64,000 nucleotides of DNA, from assembly GCF_921293095.1 (NCBI RefSeq), contig NW_025791658.1, forward strand, positions 6,944,001 to 7,008,000. Reading direction: 5' to 3'. The translations under genes and the position numbers were made by a program. The stretch is from Ischnura elegans (Eukaryota; Arthropoda; Insecta; Odonata; Coenagrionidae). Positions 57,201 through 60,540 of the stretch are shown piece by piece (within the stretch, counting starts at the first letter, position 1; each line of letters opens with the position of its first letter). A model generated the notes under the pieces. The model saw nothing but the letters and a program-made list of their open reading frames with translations. It did not search any database and had not been told where the DNA came from.

Positions 57201-59024
57201 ATTTGAATTGATTGTTGAGAGCAACGATTTTTGATCAGCTTGTAATATTATTGATTAAGGCTAAAGATTAGCATAAACAATTCCGATCATATTTAAATTA
57301 GTCGTAATTATTGGTTATAACCATACTGCTAAGCTTTAAGTTGGTCTGGTAGCTTCGAGAAATTCAATGACTGCTGTAGTTTAGTTTTCAGTCTAAAAAT
57401 TTTGAAAAAAATCAGGGTGCTAGAATGTAACTGTATTTACATTTTAAAATCAAGATAATGATTTTACAAATATAAAAACTGGAGATATAGTAAAAAAACT
57501 ATAAATTGTGTTTCAATTTTTTTGGGCCAATTATCCATTGTTAAGGCCTGAAACTTTTGGGAAACATAATTTTGGATGCACTTCAAGTGTATATTTTTTA
57601 TTTTTCGAAACATCGGGGGGACACTTTTCACCGTCTTAACTGGCTGGACCCTTTATAAAAATAAATTTTCCATTGAAAACAATGGTGTATCCTCAAGTGC
57701 TATGTAAAAGGAAATTTATTTGCCATTTTTAAGTATCTACTTCAAGAAAAATAACAATGTGTATAACACAAAATCACCTATCACTAATTTTTGCCTCTCA
57801 AATTAGCAAATTTTTAAAGTGTCCTCATTTTTTTTTCTTCAGCAATTTTAAGCTATATTTATGATAGATATTGATGCCTTTCTTTCCTTTTCAGACAAAA
57901 TTGCATCAATATTTAAATTACCGAACATGACTGACACCTTTTTTACTTGTGTAGCAACCAGCAAAAAGATAAATTGAAAGGGCTTGGTTTCTATCTATCA
58001 AATGTCTTTTAAAAATTAGATCAGTGAGTCCTAGATTTCCTGTGTGACACTGAAGGTTTTGATGGGATTTTCTTTTCTAGGGCTGTCCACTTCTGGCAAA
58101 ACGCTGTTAGAAAAAGCATTAACTTCATGTATGCTGAAGGAAAGAAATGCAACGATTGATCTTAGCTATGACTGCATTGTTCCATCAGTCTCAGAGACAC
58201 ACACTCAATCCAAGACTGTAGCGTCCCGTGCAGGGGAAGGAGGGAATGTGATAGATGAAGAATTGGAAGAAGACAGTGCTCTTCATGCTGATAAGACAAG
58301 GTCTAACTCGATTCCTGATGATGGACAAAGTAATATAGAACACTCTCCAGATTACTTTTGCAGTGCCTGCAATCGGTCTTTTGCTCATAAGGGCAGTCTC
58401 AAATGTCACATGCAGCGTAAACACGGAGTAATTGAAAGTCATTCATGCAGAATATGCGGCGAGACTTTCACTAAGATTTCTTACCTCAATGAACATATGC
58501 ATTCACACAAAGGCGTGAAACGATTTGCGTGCAACGAATGCACAATGTCTTTCTCGAAAAAGTCCATTCTCAATCTACACATGCGTACGCACACCGGAGA
58601 AAAACCTTATTCGTGTAAATTATGTTCCAGAAACTTTGCTCATAGTAGTAGCCTCAAGGCACATATGCTTGTACACTCGAATGTGAGACCTTTTCCGTGC
58701 AATGAATGCGCAAAGGCTTTCTACACTAAGCGCGACCTCATGGTACACTTGCGCACGCACACAGCAGAGAAACCATTTGAATGCAGCCTTTGCGGCAAGT
58801 CCTTCAGTGCGAAGAATACCCTCGTGTTACATTTACGGACACACACCGGGGAGAAACCCTATTCATGCGACAAATGCAACAAGCGTTTCTCGGGTAATAG
58901 CATCCTGAAAAAACACATGCGTACGCACACAAAGGAGTTTGTGTGTAATTATTGCGGTGAGTCTTTCTCTAGAAAGGACAGATACTTCGTACACATGTGC
59001 TCACACACAGAAGAGATCATTTGA
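15125..59024 (+). CDS. ZAD-domain C2H2 zinc-finger protein, nine-exon gene
   Basis: Join: 15125-15292, 15417-15554, 22532-22699, 23709-23828, 39247-39414, 39514-39681, 51256-51375, 56128-56200, 58081-59024, about 688 residues. All introns are GT/AG. Junctions are phase 0 except the last, which is phase 1. The ZAD spans residues 20-100, with zinc ligands C21, C24, C68 and C71. Duplicated acidic linker repeats span 103-350 and eight C2H2 fingers span 468-683. Such proteins are nuclear, dimerise through the ZAD and bind DNA through the fingers; the target is unknown. The start is either ATG 15125 or ATG 15155 (MSERSS). Exons 3-7 are all symmetric, so any can be skipped without a frame change. 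I infer the full join from frame, homology between exons and splice sites; transcripts were not available. Confidence 0.85.
15417..15554 (+). CDS. Exon 2: second half of ZAD
   Basis: 46 codons after acceptor TATTAG. It reads through LPTTICPQCLKKLMEFCDF, the second zinc pair and following helix of the ZAD fold, which has C-x2-C...C-x2-C. The donor is AGG|GTGAGT at 15555, phase 0. The two halves join into one intact ZAD with no stop. Confidence 0.88.
15555..16376. other. Start of intron 2, no clear element
   Basis: A short direct repeat, TGTTTACAAATNATTGATAG, occurs near 16172 and 16326. A 103-codon minus-strand open frame (15876-16187) could be a decayed downstream part of the non-LTR element at 16625, but its similarity is too weak to claim. 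Confidence 0.35.
16377..16500 (+). mobile_element. One end of a pogo-like element
   Basis: CAGGCGGTCCCCGACTTTCG followed by TACNNAATGCGTTCCCGAAA resembles the terminal repeat of mariner/pogo-type elements. No matching second end was found in the next kilobase, so it is probably a truncated copy. Confidence 0.45.
16625..17480 (-). pseudogene. Non-LTR retrotransposon reverse transcriptase fragment
   Basis: Read on the minus strand with several frame breaks. From about 17450, ISAIPKLFESLVVHKMSPLL leads to PEQHGFKSRC, the start of a non-LTR RT domain. Near 17090, VPQGSPLGPPLFILF is RT motif 4, followed by YTDDLK, a changed YADD catalytic box. Near 16870, LNLGKCKIISSRSKK leads to the DLGV-like region after the catalytic motif. 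The order is right for a Jockey-like RT. It is dead and lies in intron 2 against the host gene's direction. Confidence 0.85.
17735..18165 (-). pseudogene. Ty1/copia retrotransposon, RT end and RNase H fragment
   Basis: On the minus strand, VGELMYFMLCTITDLAYSVR (about 18110) matches the conserved copia block usually written VGSLMY..TRPD. Further on, DVYGDADFGGC and a GRSTSR motif (about 17940) match the start of copia RNase H. Stops and frameshifts separate the blocks. The coding order runs from high to low coordinates. Confidence 0.8.
18166..18814. other. Intron 2 sequence, nothing recognised
   Basis: AT-rich. The 96-codon open frame at 18528-18818 has no domain I can identify. Confidence 0.35.
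19513..19815. mobile_element. hAT-type MITE (CAGTGGCGGAT ends), copy 2
   Basis: Begins CAGTAGCGGATACA and ends TGTATCTGCCACTG. The flanks TCCTGGCC (19505-19512) and TCATGGCA (19816-19823) agree at 6 of 8 positions. It is the same family as 10848-11106 and is inserted within the piggyBac relic. Confidence 0.8.
20345..21063 (+). pseudogene. piggyBac transposase pseudogene
   Basis: Reads MRRNRFEEMLRFLHLADN, then DRLYKV, VGEYCLVAESINLYYGRYGC, KQCIRGKRIR and finally YNSHMGGVDMCDQLL. These blocks appear in the order found in PGBD-type transposases: the N-terminal helix, the DES-type catalytic region and the GGVD motif. Several stops (for example just after the VQP block) and shifts make it inactive. 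The usual DES catalytic Asp region reads AES here, so the first Asp is lost or changed. Confidence 0.88.
21428..22208. other. Intron 2, distal part
   Basis: AT-rich. Nothing recognised until the degenerate A-type exon at 22209. Confidence 0.35.
22209..22268 (+). pseudogene. Degenerate A-type exon (A0) of the zinc-finger gene
   Basis: After CTACAG the sequence reads S-I-E-W-E-R-A-A-D-D-stop-F-G-S-F-A-E-N, matching the first 18 or so codons of exons A1-A3, but with TAG at codon 11. Similarity fades after about 60 bp and no donor site remains. The preceding AACTTTAGCTACAG also resembles the acceptor of A1. It is a dead duplicate of the linker exon 323 bp upstream of A1. Confidence 0.75.
22532..22699 (+). 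CDS. Exon 3 (A1): 56-codon linker repeat
   Basis: Acceptor TTTTTCTACAG, donor TTG|GTAATT, phase 0 at both ends. It shares with A2 and A3 the pattern SI-x-x-E...ADD/E..., TEG[ST]S...C[SA]-x-Q and TEI[YF]-x-P-x-[QE]D. A1 has SIQGE where A2 and A3 have SIKEE. It encodes an acidic linker with no known fold. Confidence 0.85.
22850..23144 (+). pseudogene. Non-LTR retrotransposon ORF2 C-terminal fragment
   Basis: IQRKATLFVINHYERTDSVT, LRSLGWEPQETRR and RYGNSFFP are the standard blocks near the C terminus of non-LTR ORF2 proteins (RKAARFV...SVT...LGW...LE-x-RR...SFFPRT). It is an uninterrupted frame of 98 codons that lies inside intron 3 and is not part of the host gene. Confidence 0.85.
23195..23330 (+). 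repeat. 24-bp minisatellite, about 5.6 copies
   Basis: The unit TTCACTATCGCCAGGCTCAC plus AGAT is repeated with single-base differences. A 24-bp unit is open in several frames, which explains the repetitive peptide seen on the minus strand. There are no unique spacers, so it is not a CRISPR array. Confidence 0.95.
23709..23828 (+). CDS. Exon 4 (B1): 40-codon linker repeat
   Basis: Acceptor CTTCTAG, donor TTG|GTGAGT, phase 0 at both ends. It begins FSMKEEIEDD and ends with SSDARDPLANDDL. B2 at 51256 has the same length and layout. MKEE fits the sumoylation consensus (hydrophobic-K-x-E). The exon is very acidic. Confidence 0.85.
23915..24230 (+). pseudogene. Non-LTR retrotransposon 3' end of ORF2, copy 1
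   Basis: With frameshifts it gives VSHEEVLGRVGD, then MMRHDGLMKTIV and RLADSLADP, the pattern VTNEEVL-x-R...GH-x-MRHD-x-LL found at the C terminus of RTE/Jockey-like ORF2 proteins. A second partial copy follows at 24545. Confidence 0.75.
24545..24725 (+). mobile_element. Non-LTR retrotransposon 3' end, copy 2, with (TGA)n tail
   Basis: Homologous to 24090-24205, then continues through GAGAGGAATGGAGAGCTGCG to the element's 3' terminus, ACTAATTATGATGAT. The same tail recurs at 25271 and 26039. Intact versions would end ...RLADRREEWR. Confidence 0.75.
24869..25265 (-). mobile_element. MITE copy c (AATAGGGTGG family), truncated
   Basis: Inverted copy. It begins AGGGTAGTTTCCTTCATC, the complement of the family's right end, and is lost after GCGCTACCAGCTAGCAGCC. 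Confidence 0.85.
25271..25445 (+). repeat. Direct duplication, copy 1
   Basis: Near-identical to 26039-26213. It contains a LINE 3' tail (GAGAGGAATGGAGAGCTGCG), an internal 80-bp stretch and the start of a MITE. The copies are 768 bp apart. Confidence 0.9.
25415..25565 (+). mobile_element. MITE copy d, internally deleted
   Basis: Normal left end AATAGGGTGGTTTCC. About 200 bp of interior is missing between TTGGAGTACG and TATCGAACGAAGGATACTT, and the right half is absent. Confidence 0.8.
25566..26038. other. Unique spacer within the duplication
   Basis: Rich in T and C on the + strand. It encodes nothing that I recognise. Confidence 0.35.
26039..26213 (+). repeat. Direct duplication, copy 2
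   Basis: Second copy of 25271-25445. Here the MITE that follows is complete (26185-26846), so the two MITEs have had different fates since duplication. Confidence 0.9.
26185..26846 (+). mobile_element. MITE copy e, full length
   Basis: AATAGGGTGGTTTCC to GGAAACCACCCTATT, about 660 bp. It has the same internal landmarks as 1017-1684. Confidence 0.88.
26925..27278 (+). mobile_element. MITE copy f, middle fragment
   Basis: Starts inside the element at AAAACGCGACGCGTAAGTAG and runs to GAGTGGCATC. It is cut by a 64-bp G-rich insert (27279-27342) beginning CAGGGTCGGCTCTAGG, which looks like a single hAT-type end. Confidence 0.82.
27343..27611 (+). mobile_element. MITE copy g, right-hand fragment
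   Basis: Resumes at ATGTGCCTCATGCATGCATT and ends GGAAACTACCCTATT. It overlaps the region already covered by copy f, so f and g come from separate copies rather than one split element. Confidence 0.8.
27612..28033. other. Intron 4 sequence with a short tandem
   Basis: A roughly 30-bp unit, ATTCATTATATCCGAATGAA, is repeated twice near 27791-27850. Nothing else is assigned. Confidence 0.5.
28034..28186. mobile_element. hAT MITE with perfect 8-bp target duplication
   Basis: Ends CAGTGGCGGAT and ATCCGCCACTG. GCAGTTAT is duplicated exactly at 28026-28033 and 28187-28194. It is 153 bp long. Confidence 0.92.
28440..29045 (+). pseudogene. Non-LTR retrotransposon ORF2 C-terminal fragment
   Basis: NGVFIEVTNEVKYLGVKI is the usual block after the RT domain. 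It is followed by a KCFILIHSCL-like stretch and, after frame breaks, by RYRKLRLIF and RCGNFFF, corresponding to the SFFPRT end. It is dead and lies in intron 4. Confidence 0.8.
29046..29379. other. Intron 4 sequence, nothing recognised
   Basis: No domain or clear repeat before the inverted duplication beginning at 29380. Confidence 0.35.
29380..29578 (-). repeat. Left arm of an inverted duplication
   Basis: Reverse complement of about 36294-36491 with only scattered mismatches. It contains about 110 bp of otherwise unrelated sequence plus 80 bp of MITE end (copy h, 29495-29576), so the MITE end and its neighbour were copied together. Confidence 0.88.
29700..30130. repeat. GC-rich array of small TTC-loop hairpins
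   Basis: Repeated perfect stems include GGAACGGCTTCGCCGTTCC (near 29752, 29838 and, changed, 30019) and GGCGGCTTCGCCGCC (near 29780, 29955 and, changed, 30046). They are separated by GGGGTTGAG and GGGAGCCCC-like blocks. The pattern looks like three to four degenerate units of about 130-150 bp. Base composition is sharply unlike its AT-rich surroundings. Confidence 0.85.
30130..31070 (+). repeat. Degenerate tandem array, unit about 155-165 bp
   Basis: The anchor CGGGGGTTTT recurs near 30142, 30307, 30461, 30563, 30733, 30889 and 31044. Other landmarks recur in order: ATNAATTCCGTAGCGATGAG, GACGAAAAGTACCC and a T-rich run before GGGGTTTT. One unit is shortened to about 100 bp. Confidence 0.8.
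31986..32348. other. Intron 4 sequence between two elements
   Basis: Nothing recognised. It does not continue the MITE that is interrupted at 29576. Confidence 0.4.
32351..33665. mobile_element. pogo/Tigger-like DNA transposon, non-autonomous
   Basis: TA flanks (32349-32350 and 33666-33667). The left end is CAGTGGACTCTCGTTAATAC and the inverted right end CAGTAGACTATCGTTATTAC, with further ATTACGAA motifs inside both ends. TA duplication with CAGT-type termini fits the pogo branch of mariner. At 1.3 kb, no DDE transposase frame is recognisable. Confidence 0.82.
34071..36085 (-). mobile_element. piggyBac-family element, 2.0 kb, internally deleted
   Basis: Inserted at TTAA (34067-34070 and 36086-36089). 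Ends are CCTGGATCGGCC and GGCGGATCCAGG. Transposase relics lie on the minus strand at 34831-35346. Aligned with the second copy at 62071, it lacks about 0.5 kb that encodes the N-terminal half of the transposase. Motif TGACATAAATGTCAC next to TTGGGCGGATC recurs at 34198, 35725 and, changed, at the right end. Confidence 0.88.
34831..35346 (-). pseudogene. piggyBac transposase C-terminal half
   Basis: Minus strand. WWWNIFPWLLDLAVHDL is the tryptophan-rich helix followed by the LLD-x-A block of the piggyBac DDE domain. A Cys/His-rich tail follows (CNACNKNEYCFTTYH), like the C-terminal zinc-binding domain of piggyBac transposases. Stops interrupt the two parts. The catalytic N-terminal half is missing. 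Confidence 0.78.
36294..36491 (+). repeat. Right arm of an inverted duplication
   Basis: Pairs with 29380-29578. It consists of the last 80 bp of MITE copy i and about 110 bp of adjacent sequence, including AAAGGGGTGTTGGATGATGG. Confidence 0.88.
36492..36823. other. Intron 4 sequence, nothing recognised
   Basis: AT-rich and without a domain or repeat I can name. Confidence 0.35.
36824..37012 (+). repeat. 190-bp direct repeat, copy 1
   Basis: Begins near AGTTGTCAAACTTTGGTAAC and includes GGCCACAAGAAGAACTGCTT. It matches 37704-37894 with about one mismatch in twelve. The pair brackets a SINE and an RT fragment. Confidence 0.88.
37040..37225 (-). mobile_element. tRNA-derived SINE, minus strand
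   Basis: On the minus strand, box A-like GCCTCAGTAGCTTAACTGGC (near 37220) is followed by box B GGGTTCAAATCC (near 37160), then a body containing TTTGCGCATTGCAGGTGACT. Pieces of the same family are at 43347-43440 (head) and 49155-49272 (body). Confidence 0.78.
37270..37720 (-). pseudogene. Non-LTR retrotransposon RT fragment
   Basis: Minus strand. NCKYHLFAYDTVIICQ is RT motif 5 with the catalytic YADD changed to AYD. It is followed by a helix ending KQKINIMKT and then NFIHNIKIRLMPPDSLTKL. The frame is broken between the two blocks. Confidence 0.72.
37704..37894 (+). repeat. 190-bp direct repeat, copy 2
   Basis: Second copy of 36824-37012, lying next to the copia RNase H relic. It could be a retroelement terminal repeat or a local duplication. 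Confidence 0.88.
37959..38490 (-). pseudogene. Ty1/copia RNase H domain
   Basis: Minus strand. CDSDWAGDRSDSRSITGYV (near 38450), GGGAISWKSRQQ, then HAEYIAVYECLCEIQW, CDNQGAIFIAKND and YVREAVKKGEISLQYVPSE. These are all landmark blocks of copia RNase H, in order. One TAA falls just after SRQQ. It is the second copia piece in this gene's introns. Confidence 0.92.
38565..39188. mobile_element. Possible MITE with CCGTGAAAACC inner repeats
   Basis: Left GGGTTTCCAC and right GGTGGGAACC are inverted. CCGTGAAAACC plus a TGGAAAAANCCGTGAATTT block occurs at both ends. I could not find a target duplication. Confidence 0.4.
39247..39414 (+). CDS. Exon 5 (A2): 56-codon linker repeat
   Basis: Acceptor TTCTCCACAG, donor ATG|GTAAAT, phase 0. 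It starts SIKEEKTADE and ends near TEIYIPLEDCQLP. SIKEE fits the sumoylation consensus. Length and layout are identical to A1 and A3. Confidence 0.88.
39514..39681 (+). CDS. Exon 6 (A3): 56-codon linker repeat
   Basis: Acceptor TTCTCCACAG, the same string as for A2, and donor ATG|GTAAGT, phase 0. It starts SIKEELTDDD. The 99-bp intron before it resembles the beginnings of the introns after A1 and A3, so A2 and A3 arose by tandem exon duplication. That intron is a multiple of three and lacks stops. Confidence 0.88.
39682..40204. other. Start of intron 6
   Basis: The first 90 bp resembles the intron after A1, sharing TTATTCTCATCTGCA near the donor. The remainder is unassigned. Confidence 0.55.
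40205..40390 (-). mobile_element. tRNA-derived SINE, minus strand
   Basis: On the minus strand, GGTGGGGTAGTGGTAGCATA (near 40360) is a box A-type sequence and GGGTTCAAGCC (near 40310) is box B. It is followed by a unique body and a T-run (A-tail) near 40210. The tRNA fold is not complete. Confidence 0.75.
40391..42159. other. Intron 6 sequence, nothing recognised
   Basis: Mostly AT-rich. Short frames at 40758-40946 and 41011-41214 have no domain. Confidence 0.35.
42160..42358. mobile_element. hAT MITE with perfect 8-bp target duplication
   Basis: Ends CATAGGCGGATCCAGG and CCTGGATCCGCCCCTG. ATCTCAAG is duplicated exactly at 42152-42159 and 42359-42366. The right-end segment is tandemly duplicated inside (AAAATCCTGGAT occurs twice). 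The minus-strand open frame across it is a translation of this repeat, not a gene. Confidence 0.92.
42600..42735 (-). pseudogene. GIY-YIG endonuclease fragment, Penelope type
   Basis: Minus strand reads SGIYHMTHERGVIYIGETGR, with GIY, then YIG, ET and GR in the right spacing. In the Penelope-like elements this domain follows the reverse transcriptase. Only the domain core is preserved. Confidence 0.78.
42860..43040 (+). pseudogene. Second GIY-YIG fragment, opposite strand
   Basis: Reads TTVIYHIPCEWEEVYIGEAG with IPC and YIGE motifs. It has GIY degraded to VIY. It faces away from the minus-strand fragment at 42600-42735, about 125 bp apart, so at least two element copies landed here or one was inverted. 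Confidence 0.72.
43347..43440 (-). mobile_element. SINE head fragment
   Basis: On the minus strand, GCCTCGGTAGCTTAACTGGC is followed by TAAAGCACTCGGCC, the same tRNA-like head as in the SINE at 37040-37225. Confidence 0.7.
43465..49079. mobile_element. 5.6-kb DNA transposon-like element with long inverted ends
   Basis: Left end CAGGGCTATTCAGTAACTGT and inverted right end CAGGGCTATTCAGTAACTCT, the match continuing through TTTACGCGGTCGCGAAGACG and AAAGATT with few changes. CAG is duplicated on both sides (43462-43464 and 49080-49082). GTTTACGCG motifs recur just inside both ends in both orientations, as does CTATTCNGTA. A 3-bp duplication and GGGCTATTC ends suggest PIF/Harbinger, but the usual TWA target is missing. 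No transposase or domain was recognised in the interior. Confidence 0.78.
49155..49272 (+). mobile_element. SINE body fragment flanked by short inverted repeats
   Basis: Shares TTTGTGCATTGCGGGTGACT with the SINE at 37040-37225. GAAAGTATACCGG and CCGGTATACTTTC flank it as 13-bp inverted repeats, which may show that this piece moves as a small TIR element. Confidence 0.6.
49273..50239. other. Intron 6 sequence, nothing recognised
   Basis: No supported gene. A 90-codon minus-strand frame at 49655-49927 has no domain. Confidence 0.35.
50240..50690 (+). pseudogene. piggyBac transposase C-terminal relic
   Basis: DTESGKPEVIAFYYAPRDGI followed by D-T-stop-D-K-M fits the KPE-x-I-x-x-Y...GVDT-x-D-x-M segment of the piggyBac DDE domain. 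Downstream the frame continues in Arg/Lys-rich sequence with scattered Cys, as at a piggyBac C terminus. At least three stops are present. It is a different family from the element at 34071. Confidence 0.6.
51256..51375 (+). CDS. Exon 7 (B2): 40-codon linker repeat
   Basis: Acceptor CCCTTTTAG, donor GAG|GTAAGT, phase 0. It reads FNVKEENGELLNEEN and, at the end, ISSDAVDPLLGDDE. B1 has F-x-[MV]KEE and SSDA-x-DPL-x-x-DD in the same positions. VKEE again fits the sumoylation consensus. Confidence 0.88.
51376..52051. other. Start of intron 7
   Basis: Nothing recognised before the MITE. Confidence 0.35.
52052..52624 (-). mobile_element. MITE copy j (AATAGGGTGG family)
   Basis: Inverted copy ending GAAACCACCCTATT at 52624. 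About 90 bp is deleted near 52190, between GGTCAATTTGAG and TTTTACATCATCTGAG. Confidence 0.85.
52625..53239. other. Intron 7 sequence, nothing recognised
   Basis: AT-rich. An 84-codon plus-strand frame at 52981 shows no domain and may belong to the piggyBac relic that follows. Confidence 0.3.
53240..54060 (-). pseudogene. piggyBac transposase pseudogene, third family
   Basis: On the minus strand, SSLFG then MVSLPKM-like blocks lead into KPEIISHYNCTKGEVDFLDQ (near 53540), the piggyBac YN-x-TKGGVD-x-LDQ motif with one Gly changed to Glu. S-x-RGKNSWHFAFFMCDLD follows, equivalent to the RWP...FYN-x-LD region. Several stops are present. It is intronic. Confidence 0.78.
54061..55286. other. Intron 7 sequence, nothing recognised
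   Basis: No domain. An 88-codon plus-strand frame at 54378-54644 is compositionally plausible but has no supporting context. Confidence 0.35.
55287..55727 (-). other. Unidentified 146-codon open frame
   Basis: One of the longest uninterrupted frames outside the zinc-finger exon. It contains a central KEDPTAFISVYNMRTKCPSC with one C-x2-C. I do not recognise a family. It is antisense to the host gene and in an intron full of transposon pieces, so a decayed transposase is more likely than a gene. Confidence 0.25.
56128..56200 (+). CDS. Exon 8: short linker
   Basis: 73 nt. Acceptor CTTTCAG, donor CTACAG|GTGAGT, entering in phase 0 and leaving in phase 1. It encodes PMFTEDGKLVDNSKMTNDSM and a few more residues. 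The single base left over is completed by GG at the start of exon 9, giving Gly and restoring the finger frame. Confidence 0.8.
56500..57876. repeat. Large inverted repeat in intron 8
   Basis: Arms at about 56500-57007 and 57372-57876, each about 505 bp, around a loop of about 365 bp. The outer ends are ATCAATATCTATCATAAAT and its inverse. GCC lies just outside both ends and may be a 3-bp target duplication. Arm identity appears high but with indels, for example a long C run at 56760-56770 against GGGGGG at 57615. It is probably a fold-back DNA element. Confidence 0.9.
58081..59024 (+). CDS. Exon 9: acidic linker and eight C2H2 zinc fingers
   Basis: Acceptor TTTTCTAG. The first 90 residues are a linker with an acidic stretch (EELEEDS). 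Fingers begin at 58353: CSAC, CRIC, CNEC, CKLC, CNEC, CSLC, CDKC and CNYC, each C-x2-C-x12-H-x3-4-H. TGEKP linkers follow fingers 3 and 6, and TAEKP follows finger 5, indicating DNA binding. The stop is TGA 59022-59024, just after finger 8. The same exon continues out of frame into a ninth finger (59024-59090). Confidence 0.95.
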
Positions 59025-59090
59025 ATGCAAGATTCGCTGCAAGTCTTTCACTACGAGTTCTCATCTCACCAACCGCCGAGTAATTCCTAA
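59024..59090 (+). pseudogene. Ninth C2H2 finger, out of frame
   Basis: Read in the frame that includes HTQKRSFECKIRCKSFTTSS, there is a linker, a C-x3-C-like pair, Phe and Leu in place, and one His; the second His is lost. The shift falls in a CA-rich stretch (TCACACACAGAAG), typical of slippage. It shows that the ancestral protein was longer. Confidence 0.75.
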
Positions 59091-59200
59091 ACTTTCCGCC
59101 AAAGCTCTCCTTGGTGCCCTTTACTCGGCCTGGAACACCCAGAGTGGCAATCAGCTTCATCAAATGGTGAAAGTTGGCGACTAATAAGAGTGGGATGCTG

Positions 59201-59206
59201 AATAAA
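59201..59206 (+). promoter_or_regulatory. Polyadenylation signal AATAAA
   Basis: First AATAAA after the stop, 177 bp downstream. Further signals are at about 59386 and 59478, allowing alternative 3' ends. Confidence 0.6.
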
Positions 59207-59209
59207 ATG

Positions 59210-60424
59210 CTTTCAAGTTTTAATGGGTATCGAGACAACCATCTTAATGCAATTTATATGAATTATCCTAGGAATAGATGATTTTGGTTGAAGAGGAAAT
59301 TTTTTTACGGCTGTTATTGTGAGATAGAACTACATATATTATTCAAATTTTCGATCTATCGCCAATTTCTGGACTTAGTTACGGAATAAAAAGCTTCTCC
59401 GCAGCTCAGTTAATGAGGCTGGGGTCTACTTAAGATTCAGAGGCTGTGCATTAGCCAAATGTTACTCTAGTAATAGTGAATAAACATCTTTCAGAGCAAC
59501 ACAGAGATATCATCATAGTTTTCCACCAAGATTCCAGGTCCAACTGAAGCGACAAATTACATTTAATCTTTTCCAAGTGGCACAACTTCTGAAAGTTTAG
59601 AAAAATATATTTGGTGCCTTACAAAGTTCTCAAACTAATCAAGAGAGGCACCAATTTTTAATCACACAGGCGATATAATTGGCCCTCTTCACCATGAAAA
59701 TGTTAGAGAGTGCAATTTCTCATATGATTAATGTTTCTCATATGTTTATAGGTTACCATGTTACGGTAAAATATTGTTGGCTGTTGTTGATTAAGTTCTT
59801 GTAATGGTTGTATCTGTATTGCTTCTTAAAATCAAATAATAAGAATATTAACGAAAAACAACAGTAAACCGTGGCATATATACCTTTTCTTACAAAAATG
59901 ACAATGTTTACTCTGAATATTGAAGTTAGTGACTTAAAAAAATTTCACTTGCTATGTTTTGAGCATCTCTAATTAGGGTGGTTTCCAAAGTTTTCCTCAC
60001 AAATTGATCAGCGCCACTTTCACCGTAGTTTGGAAATTTAATTTTGTTTTTTTTTTCTCCTGCAAGATTGGTATTAAACTATCATCAAATGGTAATGTAT
60101 GCGGGAAATGTGCAATGTTTAATACGACATGAGTTATGCAGCTCATGCTATAAAATAAATACATGTCCAGTACTTCAATTTATTTTCTCTCGTTAATTGA
60201 CTGATCCATCTAAATATATTCTCATACAATTTATGCAGTAGCATTCTAATGGTAGTTAAGGGACATGAAATGTATAAAAAAGCTGCTGCTATGCAACTTA
60301 AAATATTGCCGCGCAAATGTAGTGTCACTGAATCAAAATTCAGTTTGATTTGGTGTAACTAGGAGACTGGTTTGTTGCAGTGCATCGCTTAAGAAAACAT
60401 GAAACAAGACACCATAAGAATCAG
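59210..60424. other. Downstream of the gene, nothing recognised
   Basis: AT-rich. A lone TTAGGGTGGTTTCC motif near 59976 resembles one end of the AATAGGGTGG MITE, but nothing else of it follows. Confidence 0.4.
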
Positions 60425-60540
60425 GGAGTGAGTTGGCATAGTGGTGAAGCAGTGGATATTCACTGCAGTTACGAATGAATGTGGTGGTTCCAATCTGTCC
60501 AAGGGAATATTTTTAGTGACACAAGGTGGCAGTAAGATAT
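60425..60540 (+). mobile_element. Degenerate tRNA-like SINE
   Basis: TTGGCATAGTGGTGAAGC (box A-like) and GTGGTTCCAATC (box B-like) are spaced as in tRNA promoters. A body is not clear. Confidence 0.5.
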
